Positions 10,397 through 22,899 of a stretch of DNA of 64,000 nucleotides are shown piece after piece. Numbering within the stretch: the stretch's first letter is position 1; each line of letters begins with the position of its first letter. A program made the position numbers and the translations under genes. The notes beneath the pieces were generated by a model. It was not told the DNA's origin. It searched no databases and saw only the letters and a program-made list of their open reading frames with translations. The stretch spans positions 1,184,734 to 1,248,733 of the forward strand of contig NW_012236530.1 of NCBI RefSeq assembly GCF_000787575.1, written 5' to 3'. Source of the stretch: Acytostelium subglobosum LB1 (lineage: Eukaryota; Evosea; Eumycetozoa; Acytosteliales; Acytosteliaceae).

Positions 10397-12612
10397 ATGG
10401 TTGCTTGGAATCAAGATGGAGGTCAATATGATGACCAATTGACAAACTTCACATCAATTGAAGAGTCAACAACTACTACAACATCAACAAACAACAATAA
10501 TAATGTTACCAATAACAATGGAAGCTTCTTCAGTGCACCAGAGGACTACTCATTCTTCTTGAGTAACTCTGCCAACAATCTGTCAATGGCATTCAATGGC
10601 AACAACATGTTTGGTCTTAGCTACCTTGGCAACAACACCACCAACGCTATAACCAGCAATGGTACCTGTTCATCAAACAATGACATGTTGTTGAACAACA
10701 ACAACTACAATGACTACAACAACTTTCAACTCAACCAAGCAACTACATCAATCCCTCAGTATGACTTCAACAACAACAACACTCAATCAAATGTAGTTCA
10801 AACACAACAAGTCGTCAGTCAAGTGTCCCAACCAATGTCTGTTGAGCAGTCACACATCTCCATTGAGTACACTCAACCAAATGATATCATCAGTGGACAG
10901 ATGTACAACATCGATGGACAGCTGCACTGTCTGTCTGACTACAGCTCCCCAGCCGATGTAATCTTTACCTCGCCGGGTTCCTCGCACGTGCCATCGTCGC
11001 CCAGCGACTCGTATGCCATCGCCTCCAACACTGCCGTCAACACGTCCACAACCACGACGACCACATACGTTGCCTCGCCACCCGAGAGCTCAGCCAGCCA
11101 GTCGACTCCCATGTCTGAGGAGCTCGACGACTCTTCTGAGGAGTCGGACAGTGAGGAGGCTGCCAAGCCTGCCCGTCCATCCAAGAAGCGCAAGAACTCC
11201 TTCGACCCAGACCACAACTACGGACCAATCCTTCCCAAGCACATCCAGCTTGAGATCTCCTCCAAGGAGTTTGAGGTCTATCGCAAGAAGTTCTACAGTG
11301 GCAAGTTGTCCAAAGAGGTGTCCAACAACATCAAGAACCAAGAGAGGTAAGCATTCAGTTCACATCAAAGCAATCAATAATGAACTTGTCTCTAACTAAT
11401 ACATTCAACAACAACAGAAAAATCAAGAACAGAGAGTCTGCTCAAAAGTCTAGAGAGAAGAAGTCCAAGAACATGCAGGTGCTTGAGGACAAGCTCATGG
11501 TTGAGAACAGCAAGAAGCAAGACCTTGAGAGCAAGCTGCAAGAGGCCAACATCAAGAACTCATACTTGATGGATGAGGTGCGCAACCTCAAGGAGCAGTT
11601 GGCAAGAGAGAGGGAGAGAAACGCCTCATTGTCCTCCTCCTCGTCTTCACCAACTCTGTCCTTCTTTGATGAGAACTCCAAGTCGTCATTGATGGGATCG
11701 TTCTCCAGCCTGTTCTCGATCGGCAACGGTATCCCAACTGTTGCTGGCGGTCAGCGTCTGGCCTGCTTCTTCCTCCTCTTCCTCATTGTCATCTTCACCA
11801 GCTCCAGCGGATTCCAGCCTCACAATGCTGGCCACGCTGGCGTGTCTGGCGTGCAAGCCGCCTCCTACCCCTTCAGAATGCCCCAGTACCTCAACAGAGG
11901 ACTGCAGTCCTACCAGCAACCAACCGAAAGCCAGCTCAAGTTAATGAACAGATTGTTTGATTCCCGTTTGATTTCAGATTGGAACGGACATGCAAACAGC
12001 GACATCACCATCAGTTACACACCAAACGCCGCACCAAAGATTCTCAAGAGAGTGTTGGAGAACAAGCAACAGCATCTTCAAGCAAGAGCCGAGCTTCCAA
12101 AGCAGCAACCAATCGATGTCAACAACAACAATAACAACAACAACAACAATGTCATCAATAACAACAACAACAATGGAGAGTTAATCAAGAGACACCCATC
12201 AAACACACCAACCATCCAGAACAACTTTGTAGAGCAACGTTTCCACTCCACTCAACCAGAAATCAAGGCTGAGAAGGAGATGTGCGATGCACCAGTGTTG
12301 CCCAACAACTCGTCTGTGAAGATCTCGATCCGTTCCAACTACAAGATCACCTCGCCCGATGGAAACAACAACCATTCGATGGACTCATTCAACGATCCCG
12401 AGGACCTGGTCAGCAGGAACGCCGACCCATCCAACTTCAACTACCGCGAGCTCAATGTTGACGTCGAGCTTTTGTTCCCCTCCAAGGAGTTTGAGAATGG
12501 CTCCAACGACATCTCCAAGCTGTTGCTCAACGCCGGCAGCAATGGACAGCCACTCAGAATCGTTGCCAATGTGTTGGACATGACTCCTACACCGGTGACC
12601 GCTGGTAATAGC

Positions 12613-12643
<31 letters not shown>

Positions 12644-12711
12644 GTAGCAACAAGGATACGGCACCAATGGACACAATTGACAAGATTCAAAACCTTGCCA
12701 GTTTGGACTAA
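10397..12711 (+). CDS. bZIP transcription factor with a transmembrane segment (ATF6/CREB3-like layout)
   Basis: Two exons (10397-11346 and 11418-12711) join in phase to give 747 aa. Residues 1-250 are Asn/Ser/Thr-rich and likely an activation region. The basic region spans the exon join: RKIKNRESAQKSREKKSK (near 317-334), with the invariant N-x7-R. A leucine-zipper coiled coil runs to about residue 385. After a Ser-rich linker a hydrophobic segment (LACFFLLFLIVIF, about 431-444) could span a membrane, followed by about 300 Asn-rich residues. This order matches ER-tethered bZIP factors such as ATF6 and CREB3, released by site-1/site-2 proteases under stress. Tethering here is inferred from one hydrophobic segment. 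A basic Lys/Arg patch (KPARPSKKRK) near residue 260 could be a nuclear signal. Confidence 0.88.
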
Positions 12712-13131
12712 GCCAAGCCTCCTGGTCTTTCGGTTGTTCATTGTTCCTTCCTTCCTACCTTCATGGGACTAGTAGTGCACCTTGACATTAGTAATGTCAT
12801 GGTAGTCTGTACATTTATCAATCTATCTACAAATAAAAAGTAATACTATTGTTTGTGAACCCTATTATATATGTATTGTATTATGTTGTAGTTGGTCAGT
12901 CCTGGGAACAATCAATCGGGTCCATTCTGATGAACCGAACGAATGCTTCTTCCCGATTCTATTTGCCAGTGTTGTCGTCCAAGTCTGAAACTGCCCTTTT
13001 ACCCAGGGTTGGGGGTTGTTTGACAGGACACCCATTCATGAATAACTGTTGGCATTCATTCCATCCAACAATAGCGAACGAAAGAGAGAGTGAGATATAG
13101 ATATTAGTATTATACATCATTGTAATAACTC

Positions 13132-13164
<33 letters not shown>
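12712..13164. other. Intergenic spacer bZIP / HPP gene
   Basis: Contains an AATAAA polyadenylation-like signal near 12831-12836 for the bZIP gene, then AT-rich sequence with (TA)n at 13145-13164 right before the HPP start codon. No gene seen. Confidence 0.55.
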
Positions 13165-14037
13165 ATGAATGAAATAGTAGAGACGAGTAGTAGTAGCGGT
13201 AGTGGTCATGGTAGAAGGAGTAGTGCTGATATGACAGAGAATGCAATTGAGATGACCGAGTTATCAACATTGCCATCAGATGTAAACAATGTTAATGATG
13301 GTGCTGCGGCACAACAAGCACAACAACAAAGTAATGATAATGGTACACTGCGGCGATCTCAAGAAGGAGAGCAACAAACACAAACAGAGGAGCAAGAGGA
13401 TAGTGGAGATGTTGAACTGGGTGCGACTGCACCAAGTGCGTCAAAGAAGGTACATACATCGTGGAGAAAGACTGCAAAGACATGGACATTGAACTACTTT
13501 GCAAAGTTCAAGGGCACCGATGCCAAGTCACCAAAGATGGTTACCTACGATGAGATGATATTCAGTTGGCTGGGCTCTGCGATTGGCATTGGCGTGTTGG
13601 CAGCGATGCACTACTATGTGTTGGACCGACATCAACTACTCTTCCTCATTGCAAGTTTTGCTGCTTCAGCCGTGCTCATATATGGTGCTCCATCTGCACC
13701 ATTGTCTCAGCCACGCAATCTAGTGGGCGGTCACATAATCTCGGCTATAGTGGGCGTGACAGCACGTGTAGCTTTGGTCGACACCAAAGAGCAATACGTC
13801 GTGGCAAGCTTACTCTCTGTGTCAATATCCATTGTACTTATGCAGATGACCAAGACATTGCATCCGCCTGGTGGCGCGTCAGCGTTGATCGCCGTGATGA
13901 GCCCAGCAAAGCAGCGATGGGCAGGCTACCTCTACGTCCTAATGCCCATTGGCACTGGCAGTCTAATCATGCTCCTGGTGGCACTACTCGTCAACAACAT
14001 GTCTCCAAAGAGAAGGTATCCTCTCTGGTGGTGGTAG
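13165..14037 (+). CDS. HPP-family integral membrane protein
   Basis: Single-exon ORF of 290 aa. Residues 1-110 are polar and disordered (Ser, Gln, Glu, Asp). The HPP domain fills about 125-285 with four or five membrane helices, starting MIFSWLGSAIGIGVLAAMHYY and containing the signature TKTLHPPGGASALIA that names the family; it ends NNMSPKRRYPLWWW. HPP proteins are known in bacteria, plants and dictyostelids; some plastid and cyanobacterial members have been linked to nitrite transport. The substrate here is unknown. The N-terminal acidic tail is presumably cytosolic. Confidence 0.88.
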   Translation: MNEIVETSSSSGSGHGRRSSADMTENAIEMTELSTLPSDVNNVNDGAAAQQAQQQSNDNGTLRRSQEGEQQTQTEEQEDSGDVELGATAPSASKKVHTSWRKTAKTWTLNYFAKFKGTDAKSPKMVTYDEMIFSWLGSAIGIGVLAAMHYYVLDRHQLLFLIASFAASAVLIYGAPSAPLSQPRNLVGGHIISAIVGVTARVALVDTKEQYVVASLLSVSISIVLMQMTKTLHPPGGASALIAVMSPAKQRWAGYLYVLMPIGTGSLIMLLVALLVNNMSPKRRYPLWWW

Positions 14038-16452
14038 ACGTAGTCGTAGTAGTCATAGTAGTAGTATCTCTCTGGTGTTAGTTGGACCGACAACACATAC
14101 ACCTTTCCCTCCTCCCCTCCTCCCTTCCTCCCTTCCTTCTTTCATTCTTCCATCACATTCTCTCTCGATTATCATTTCACATGGCTGTTTTGTGAGTGCA
14201 CGTACAACAACAACAACAACAACAACACGACATCAACAGCAGTATACACACCATTATCATCTTACTCTAGCGAGCGAGCGAATGAGCGAGTGGCTGATAT
14301 TATTGTCTCGACGTTCCACACACCAACCAACACCAAAGATATTTATTTAATTAATTATAGATAGATAGATTAGATTAGACAATCCACCAACAAACAAGAT
14401 GTCTCCCCATTACACCACCAAACCAAACATTTTGTGGATTCTACTATTGCCCATCATTTCAAACCATTCATCCATCAATCCATCAATCCACACTTACCGT
14501 CAAACACTGGAGGCATCATGGTCTTGTGTCGATGTTCTTCCTCCATATCAGTCGTGGGCGAGAAAGCCAGCAAACAACCTACCCCCCCAGGGCAAGAAGA
14601 TATCTTCTTGACTGAGTCAGTCGACCGATGGAGTGGGGCGTGGGGGTTCTAGAACAACAGCAACAGGAGTATCAATTAATCAATCAATCAATCAGAGCGC
14701 AAGATCATTATTCATAATCATTGTGCTATAAATACTTTCCCGGACGGGGATTGCTACATTGGATTGGCCGTCAAGGAGGAATGCATTTGTCCAGTTCCCC
14801 ATCTCCACAACCCCCATTTTCCCCAACTGCACACCTTGCATCCGTGGCTTCAGTCCTTACCCGCTTGGATGAATCCATCAATCAAGTAACTCTGCCAATG
14901 ATCACTCAAGCTCTGGCAACACTACCCAATGAGGATACTTGAATGAATGAATGAATGAATGAAACATCCCCATTATCGCTCGTTCCCCAAGTGCACTACA
15001 ACTACCGGGCCACTCACACAGCTTCAATCCATCATCCATCCGTTCATCCAGCAAACAACAATGAAAATGGATCTACATCTCCCCCATGTCTGTCTGTTGC
15101 CACGATATTGGGATGTTCGTCTCAAGACTGTGAATCTTGGAGTTTGTGTATGTGAGTGGGAAGTATTGTTGTTGTGGGTGGTCGTGCAAGGGCACGAGTG
15201 TGTGTGGGCACGTGGCAACACAAGGTACTGTTTTGGCGAGTGGTCCGACCAATCACATTCGTCAACAACACTTTCACACTCATCCTTGGAACACCCCCTC
15301 GAGTCATCACATGGCTGGCCATTCCATACCATGATATATATCATCTGTGTGTGAGTTAAATAGCAATATATACACAATGCCAACATCGCATCGATAAATG
15401 AACTTACCCACACATACCCCTAAGCTGTTTGACAGCCGCTCCATGGCCTCGACCACACAGTATCCGGAGCATCATCTTAAGAGACTCTCTGCCTGCCTGT
15501 ATGAGCGAGAGTGTCTGTTGATTTCTCAGTTGCTTTCAATTCCTTAAGATAATCAACCCAATCAGTCTGGGGGCCAGACACTACCACTACGTTAATCACA
15601 TGTACCTTCCTACTACATTAGGTAGGCCTGGTCTTGCCCCTGCCTTCAGACTCGATGGATGTCATCTAGAGGGAGGGAGGGTAGAGGACTTGACTCAAGA
15701 TGTAGTGGTGGTGGGGGTGCCATTGGGGGGACGGCGGGGCCAGCAAGTATTGAATGAATGGGAGATGAATGAGTGCATTGACAGCAGCAATGATGGTGCA
15801 AACCTACAGAAGACATCACATTGTTGCCATGGGCAAAAGGCATCCTTACCCATTGAGGATGGCATGCCATTTCCGGACGTGACAACAACGTGCTCTTCCA
15901 GCGGAGAACAGACGCCCATAAATCAATCAATCACAAGCCAACAAGTGCTCTTCATTTATCGATCCAATTGTACCATTTGCCTATCTATCCTTTGTCTCTC
16001 ACACACCTACACCTCATATATTAAATCATATTTAATATATATTATATCTATCCAGTCATTGTCTCTCTTTAAACCTTTGTCTGTCCCGCCATCATCTCTC
16101 TCTACATTCACACACACACACAGCAGTGTTACTACTATCCAACGCACTACTTTAGCCACAATCATAACGGCAGACCACTGGACCATCCATCCATCTTATC
16201 CCATCCGACTTACTTATTATAATATCATAAGATACATATATATCCAACTATCTCCAACCAAATAATAATAATAATATAATATCACTATTATTAATATATC
16301 AATTTATTTATAGACTCACCTTCTCTCAACTACCAACTTTGGATAATTTATAAATATTTCCATCTTGGAGAATTATAAGATAATCTTAATACTTAACATT
16401 CATTCAAAATATATACTTTACTTAAATATTTATTTAACCAATAATAATAATA
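14038..16452. other. 2.4-kb region without a confident gene
   Basis: Lies between the HPP gene and NF-YC. Parts (14480-14930, 15000-15350, 15600-15920) are more GC-rich than normal spacer here and hold short protein-like open blocks on both strands. Four canonical donor-like sites (GTAAGT or GTAAGG) face the minus strand, at about 14497, 14857, 15409 and 15855. I could not assemble a recognisable product. The last 500 nt are AT-rich promoter-like sequence for NF-YC. Confidence 0.4.
14370..14648 (-). CDS. Possible two-exon fragment of an unrecognised gene
   Basis: On the minus strand a block 14648-14498 is open for 50 codons (reading includes STDSVKKISSCPGG and MEEEHRHKTMMPPVFD). It is bounded by a TTCTAG acceptor and a strong GTAAGT donor. 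The next acceptor (CAATAG) opens 14443-14370, which joins in phase and ends in TAA. No start codon, upstream exon or homologue is recognised, so this may be chance. Confidence 0.2.
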
Positions 16453-17896
16453 ATGTCACTTGTATCAACTCAATATCCAATGTCATTCCATTTTAATACT
16501 CCAACATACCAATCACCAACATCATTCCATCACCAACAGCATGGGCAAACTCATCAATCTCCACACCAAACCCATCAATCACCTCTCCAACAACATCTAC
16601 TCCATCAACAGCAACAACAACAAAATCATCATCAACAACATCAGCATCCTCATCAACATCAACCAACCAATTTGAACGCCATGGAGTGCCAGCCCCCGTT
16701 ACCCACCTACCCAAGGTTTGCCGCTGGAGGTGCTGCAGCTGCCGCTGCCACCACCTACGACTTTGAGAACAAACACTTCAGTTACTCGCCGTCCATTCCA
16801 TCTCCGCCACTACCATCACCAAGATCATCATCTCCACTTGTATCACACAACACCAAGAACAATATCCAAGTACTGGAGAACCGATTGGGACAATTCTGGA
16901 CTCACCAATTGAGTGTGATCTGCCAGACCGAAGACTTCAAGTCCGCCCATGAGCTTCCACTTGCCAGAATCAAGAAGATAATGAAGTCCGATGAACAAGT
17001 TAATGTATGTATCACTCCTTCTAATATCCATCAATCAAACAAATATTAATATTATTCCATCCTTCAATTAATATTTTTAGAAAGTATCTGTGGAGGTACC
17101 AGTTATATTTGCCAAGGCATGTGAGATGTTCATCCTGGAAATGACCATCCGTTCTTGGTTCCATACCGAGTCCAACAAAAGAAGAACACTCCAAAGAATT
17201 GACATTGCCAACGCATTTGTCAAGTACGACATGTATGATTTCCTAATTGACATAGTTCCCCGAGATGAGATATCCAAGCCCAAGAAGTTCTTTGTAAGTA
17301 TCCTAATTAATTAATTAATTGATTGAGTGAGGTCTCTAACATTCAATGTCAATATTTTGTAGGAGGAGTTATTCAAGAACTATACATTATCACCAGAGTC
17401 ATTGCATTTTTATCAATTACAACAACAAATGTCAGCAGATAAGTCAATGAAGAGGTCTCACTCAGAGTCTGACAACAGTAACAAGTCTGAGGAGGCCAGT
17501 CCTGAAGCCAGTCCAAAGAAGTTGAGAAGTTTATCCTACGACATGTCCTCCCAACAAAGGGGTCAATACGCAATCCAACATCAACAACAACTAGGACAAC
17601 AAGGAATGACTGTGGCCAACCACCCACATGGTCATCTCCAGCATCGCTACTCCCACCCCGACTTGAGTTGCCACACTCCCAGCTCCACGTACTCGCCACC
17701 TTTGATTGGAGGCGGATCTAGTGGAGGGGCTAGTGGTGGTGACATCAGGACATCCCCAGCTCCATCACCATCTCTAACTTCCCTCTACTACATGCAGCAG
17801 CAGGGACAACAACATCAACAGCAACAACAACAACAACAGCAACAACAGCCAGGCAATGGAAGTAGCCAAGCCTATTACTTCAATCCTACTGATTGA
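16453..17896 (+). CDS. nfyc: NF-YC (HAP5) CCAAT-binding factor subunit
   Basis: Three exons (16453-17004, 17081-17293, 17363-17896) give 432 aa. The N-terminus is rich in His and Gln, and the C-terminus in Gln and Pro with a long Q run (17805-17850). The histone-fold core spans the first two exon junctions: [72 protein letters not shown]. These are diagnostic of NF-YC, which pairs with NF-YB and NF-YA on CCAAT boxes. Introns fall at conserved-looking positions after DEQVN and KKFF. It is convergent with the prolidase gene, with 83 nt between stop codons. Confidence 0.96.
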
Positions 17897-17979
17897 TCGG
17901 TTAATTGATTGTGAGTTGTAGTGTTCAGTTTATAATAAACAGTTTACACTGTAAAACAAACAATGTCTCTGATTGTCGA

Positions 17980-19672
17980 TTAATGCTTCATGTAGGCCTC
18001 GATCTCCTCAACAGTCCTTGGCAACATCTTTGAGTAGTTCTCTGATCCAGTGGCAGTGACCAGAACATCATCCTCAATGCGGACACCTCCAAATCTTCTG
18101 AACCTGGCCAGCACATCCTTGTTGATGAACTTGGCCTTGGCGGGATCGGCCAACGCAGTCTCGAGCAGATGGTCGATGAAGTAGCAGCCTGGCTCAACCG
18201 TGATGAACATGCCCTCCTTGAGGTTACGAGTGGTACGAAGTGAGTTGATCTTGGGCTTGGCATCGGGTCCAGCAAAGCCACCGACGTCGTGAGTGTTGAG
18301 TCCGAGGAAGTGACCAAGTCCATGAGGGAAGAAGATCGAGCCAATCTTGTTCTCGACCAACTCGTCCAGTGTACCTCCGGTCAGGATACCGCCCTGAAGG
18401 AGTCCACTGAGGATACGGCGCTCAGCCAACTTGTGCATGTCGACCCAATCGACGCCGGGCTTCATGGCAGCGAGCACGGAGCGAGAGGCGTCCAACACAG
18501 CGTTGTAGACAATCTTTTGGTCGTCGGTGAACTTGCCGTTGGCGGGGAACGAGCAGGTGACGTCGGCGCAGTAACCGTGGTACTGCGAGCCCATGTCAAA
18601 CAGACACATTGAACCGTCGCGGATGATGGCGGCGTTGGGCTCACCAGCATGGCCATAGTGAAGAACAGCCGAGTTGGTGTTGGCGGCACAGATGCATGTG
18701 TAGCTGACATTGCGGCAACCAAAGTCGTGGTATGCGTGGTAGAGATACACACTCTCGCATTGGTACTCACGCTGGCCTGGACGGATCTTCTTCATGACCT
18801 GCATGTGAGCATGGCATGACGACTCGACAGCGTAGCGCAGCACCTCGAGCTCCTTGGGTGTCTTGATGACACGGCACTCGACGACGTGTGGGAATGCCAT
18901 ACTGTTGTTCACTGTGAACTCATTGATGCCGCTAAAGTGCATTGGCTTGGTGGTGTTGTGGCTGTCGTGGTTGAATCCCTCGACCGTGTAGATGGTCTTG
19001 CAGTGCTTGTTCTTGAGGTAGGCGGCCATGTCGCCGACAAACTCCACGTGGTCCACCAAGAAGATCTTCTTGTAGTACTCCTTGGAGTGGATCTGGCCGA
19101 GCCAAGTGGCGTACTCTGCTGGCAACTGTGGGATGAACAGTGTTGACGTTGGGTTGGCGGCATTGTCCAACTCAATGGTTCCATAGCAGTCTGGCATATC
19201 GCAACCGAATGCCCAGAAGAAGAACTTCTCCTGGAGGAATAATGGCTCTGTCGAACAGTACATGCGTGAGAGTCAGGGACCAATCCATCACCACCTATCA
19301 TCCATCCAACCTTGTTAATGCATGCATTATATAATTCTTACCATGATCAGAGTCATAAGAGTAATCAGCCTTTCCACCTTGGAACAAGATGCAAGAGTTT
19401 GGTTGAATCTGATCCTCTTTGATTGATTGAGCGAATGATTGATTGAATGGGATTGATTGATAGTGATGTTTAGTTAGTGTGAGACAATAGCATTACATTA
19501 TGTTTAGTATTAGATACATACTGTCTGATGATGACAAGATGGTAGTGATCAATCTTGCTCTGTTCTCCTTGTGCAAGACCAATGGCACCTTATGAGTGCT
19601 GTTACCCAACCAGTAGTAACCTGGTGAGTAATGTGAGTCTTTGTGAGTCTCTTCACAGCATGTACCTTCCAT
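17980..19672 (-). CDS. pepd: Xaa-Pro dipeptidase (prolidase, PEPD)
   Basis: Three exons, in transcript order 19672-19522, 19416-19342, 19247-17980, give 497 aa; human prolidase has 493. The start METGTCCEE-like ATG at 19672 leads into [15 protein letters not shown], matching the family N-terminus. The pita-bread metal ligands are all visible: MCLFDMG and ADVTCSF (two Asp), PHGLGHFLG (His), TVEPGCYF (Glu), RIEDDV (Glu). It hydrolyses dipeptides with C-terminal proline or hydroxyproline in the cytosol, using Mn2+. The second exon (75 nt) is short, and the internal ATG in the third exon lies inside the intron and is not the start. Confidence 0.96.
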
Positions 19673-19934
19673 TATATCTATCTACTTTATGTATATATAT
19701 GTTATCTCTTGTATAAGTATCAAACAAATATCTGTTTGTGATTGTGTTGTGTTGTTGTTGAACAAACACGACCTTGCAATCAAGGACCCATAATTTAAGA
19801 ATTGAAATGAAGTTGAAGATGGTGTTGATGACTCAGTGATGTTCATCGTTCACTCTTTCATTCATTTAACATTCAAATACAGGTACAGTCGACAACAACA
19901 ACAATAACAACAACTACAAACTACATCAGTAACA
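19673..19934. promoter_or_regulatory. Divergent promoter region, prolidase / RINT1
   Basis: A 262-nt spacer between the two start codons. It holds T/GTTG-rich tracts and a CAACAA leader before the RINT1 ATG. A CCCATAA word near 19787 resembles the dictyostelid DUSE box, but no small RNA was recognised downstream. Confidence 0.35.
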
Positions 19935-22899
19935 ATGAATGATGATTCAAATAATAATGCAACGGAGGATGCAACAGTCGAACCTATCAATATTGTAGAA
20001 TACCTGAATAACAACTTTGTCAATGAATCATCATTCGGTAACTTACAACAACTAAAGAATCAATTACTAAAGGAGAAGCAATCGATTACAACCATAGTAT
20101 GTCTCTTGTTTGATTGATATGATTGATTGATTGATTGATTGAATGTGAATGATTGACTAATATGATGATGATAATAGTTAGCGGACATTGAATCAAAGTC
20201 ATCATTAGATACATTGGAGAATAAGTGTACATTGGCTATAACACAGTTGGATCAATTACAAGATAAGAGAAGTGCATTACTTAAACAACTACAACAACAT
20301 AGAGCAAACTCTGACATTGAAACACTTGGCAAATGTACAAACTTGATCAATCAGATCACAAGGATAAAGAAGTACTTCCAAATACTACTCATCATACATC
20401 TATTCTAGTGAGTAATACCAACATCATGAGCAAGGGATGTAGAGTATGAACTAACTAACCAACCACAATAGTACCAAGGTCAAGACATACATTGATGAGA
20501 ACAAGCTTGGAAGATCATTGCCACCATTCATCAATCTCATTGAGATACAGAACAACTTACATTGTCTCAAGTCTCCATTGATCACAAACAATGATGATCA
20601 ACATCAACCATGCTACCATCTTACCAGACTCATTGACCATATGATCAGCGACCTCACCAATCTACTCGAGAAGAGAATGAAAGAGTATGTGTGTCATTGT
20701 ACACATGGTCGCCAGTCCGCTCCCTCGCCTTTCTACTAACAATTCACAATACGAAACGTCATGACAGAGAGTTGAAACAAGCTTTAAAGGATATCAATTG
20801 GATCTCATTGATGGGTTCACCTAATGATACCAAGGTCAATCAACCGAGCTCGAGTGCGAATGAGTCGCCAGACACTCAACAGAGACTCAAGGCACTTCAA
20901 TCATCATTTGTCAATCTCATTGTACTTCAACTCACATCGCAGAAGTATCCGACGACTCTGCCATCATCACTTCTGTCCTCTGAATCCAGTCCATTCAAGT
21001 CTTCGCAACAAGCTCAATCATCATCACAACAACAACAACAGCAACAAACATTGACCGCGGTCAACTTGATATTGGAACCATTGGTCAATGGATTCCGCTT
21101 CCACTTTCAAACGAAGCGCGTCACCAACATGCCAGAGAAACCAGAGTGGCCGATACATTATGTGAAGCGCATCATCAAGGAGTACATGCCATACATCCAC
21201 GCATTGCAACTGGCACTTGGACAACGCCAGATCACCCACATCAATGTACAGAGCTGGTTCATCAGCGGCCTGGTGGAAACCCTGGCCAGCAAGTTCCGCG
21301 AGGACATCCCCTTGCTCACCTCTCGTCCGGAGAAGACCAAGCTATTCTATCACATGATCGATGAGATTCTCTCGCTCGAGAAGCATCTGCTACACGTCTA
21401 TCAATATCCATTTCCACAGGAGCTGCTTGGCGAGGCTGCCTTCATCGCGATCGACAACAGCAGCGACAGCGCTACCACTGGCGCGGGCGTCGCGTCACAC
21501 CGCGACATGACACCATTCAACGCAGTGTTTGAAGATGAGCCAATATTCGAGCGATGGATCAACATTGAGATTGACGCCAGTCTGGAGTACTTTGAGCAGT
21601 TGACCAACTCATCAAAGCGTTGGAAGCCATACTATCGCAAGGACTTTGCTGACCTCGACACGATGAAGCCCTCGACGTCGGCCTACGAACTGGTGACCCT
21701 GCTGCAGATGTTGACCGACCGCTATTCACACCTCTCAGACGCGTCACTACAGTTGCAGTTCTTCCTAAAGATCCAGTGCAACCTGCTATCACAGTATCAT
21801 GACGAGCTGCAACGCATGATCCCGCCCGACACCTACTCATGGTCCAAAGCGCACGAGTACGATCAAGATCAGCTCAAAGAGATCTGCTCGATATACAACT
21901 CGATCGTGTACATTATAAGTGTGTTGAAGGATTGGAATGATCAGCTAGTGTTCACCAAGCTGGACGAGTACATGCAGAGCAACAAGGACGACCTGGAAGA
22001 CTATGGCGACGAGGACGACGATGACGACGATGACAACATGCGCACGTACTCTGCATTCAAGCCAACGATCGACCGATACAAGACACTCAGCAAACAGTTG
22101 ATGAAGAAGATTGTGGACATTGTCTTTAGCAGCTTCTCGACCAAGCTTAACCAGAACTACTACCTCAAGCGTCGTCCATCAGGCTGGCATGGACTGCACA
22201 AGAACAAGACCACATCATCATCAGTCCCCACAAGGATCTCATCATCCACGTCCTCAGACGACGGCGATGGATCAGACGATGGAGGCGACAATGATGAGGA
22301 GCAGGAACAGAAGAGAAGAGCGAGATTGGATCTCAGCGGCGGCATTTCATCGGCATCCATCAATCCAGAGTCATTGGTGGACCTGTCGCCAGAGATCACT
22401 GATGGTCTGTCAACGTTGAGATCACAACTTGGCACGATCCTGCCATCGTTGTGTGATAACAAAGTGGCATCATTCTGGCGCAAACTATCTGGACAGATTG
22501 ACAAGTATCTGTTTGGTCTACTCTTGGACAGCACCTCATGGAGCAGTCTAACATACCGCGATGGACTTAGGATTGGAAAGGATATCAAGACTCTATTCTT
22601 AATATTCAGGATGCTATCAGATCAACCAGAGAAGTATTTGAAGAAGTAGGTATTCATTCATTAATGATTGATTGAGTGAAATGAGTGACAACTAACATTC
22701 ATGAATGTTCATATCAAACAGAGTACACGAATCATCAATATTATTGAAGATGACTGATAGGCAATTACTAGAGTTGAGGAATGAGTTAAGGTCATTGGCT
22801 GGCACAAACACTGAACTTCAACTGTTACAAAACAGTGGCATCCATAATATCACAGTGGAGGAATGCGAATCATTGGCATCATTGAGATTGATACAATAA
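19935..22899 (+). CDS. rint1: RINT1/Tip20 ER-Golgi tethering subunit
   Basis: Five exons (19935-20096, 20178-20407, 20472-20684, 20768-22645, 22722-22899) keep phase throughout and give 886 aa. The N-terminal part is coiled coil (LENKCTLAITQLDQLQDKRSALLKQL). The RINT1/TIP20 domain covers the C-terminal two thirds: LVETLASKFREDIPLLTSRPEKTKLFYHMIDEIL, WINIEIDASLEYFEQLT, and SYELVTLLQMLTDRYSHL-like helices (each seen in pieces). A long acidic loop (GDEDDDDDDDN) and a Ser/Asp-rich insert interrupt the domain. Family role: with ZW10/Dsl1 and NAG/Sec39 it tethers Golgi-derived COPI vesicles at the ER. The last short exon holds a helical end, LLELRNELRSLAG. Confidence 0.88.

Noticed and set aside
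19785-19795. CCCATAA box as a DUSE promoter of a small RNA (also near 15912)
   Set aside because: The expected RNA about 60 nt downstream shows no recognisable class I RNA, snRNA or snoRNA ends.
20100-20150. Tandem (GATT)n runs as a CRISPR-like or satellite array
   Set aside because: Simple 4-nt slippage repeats found in most introns and spacers here; no conserved repeat-spacer pattern.
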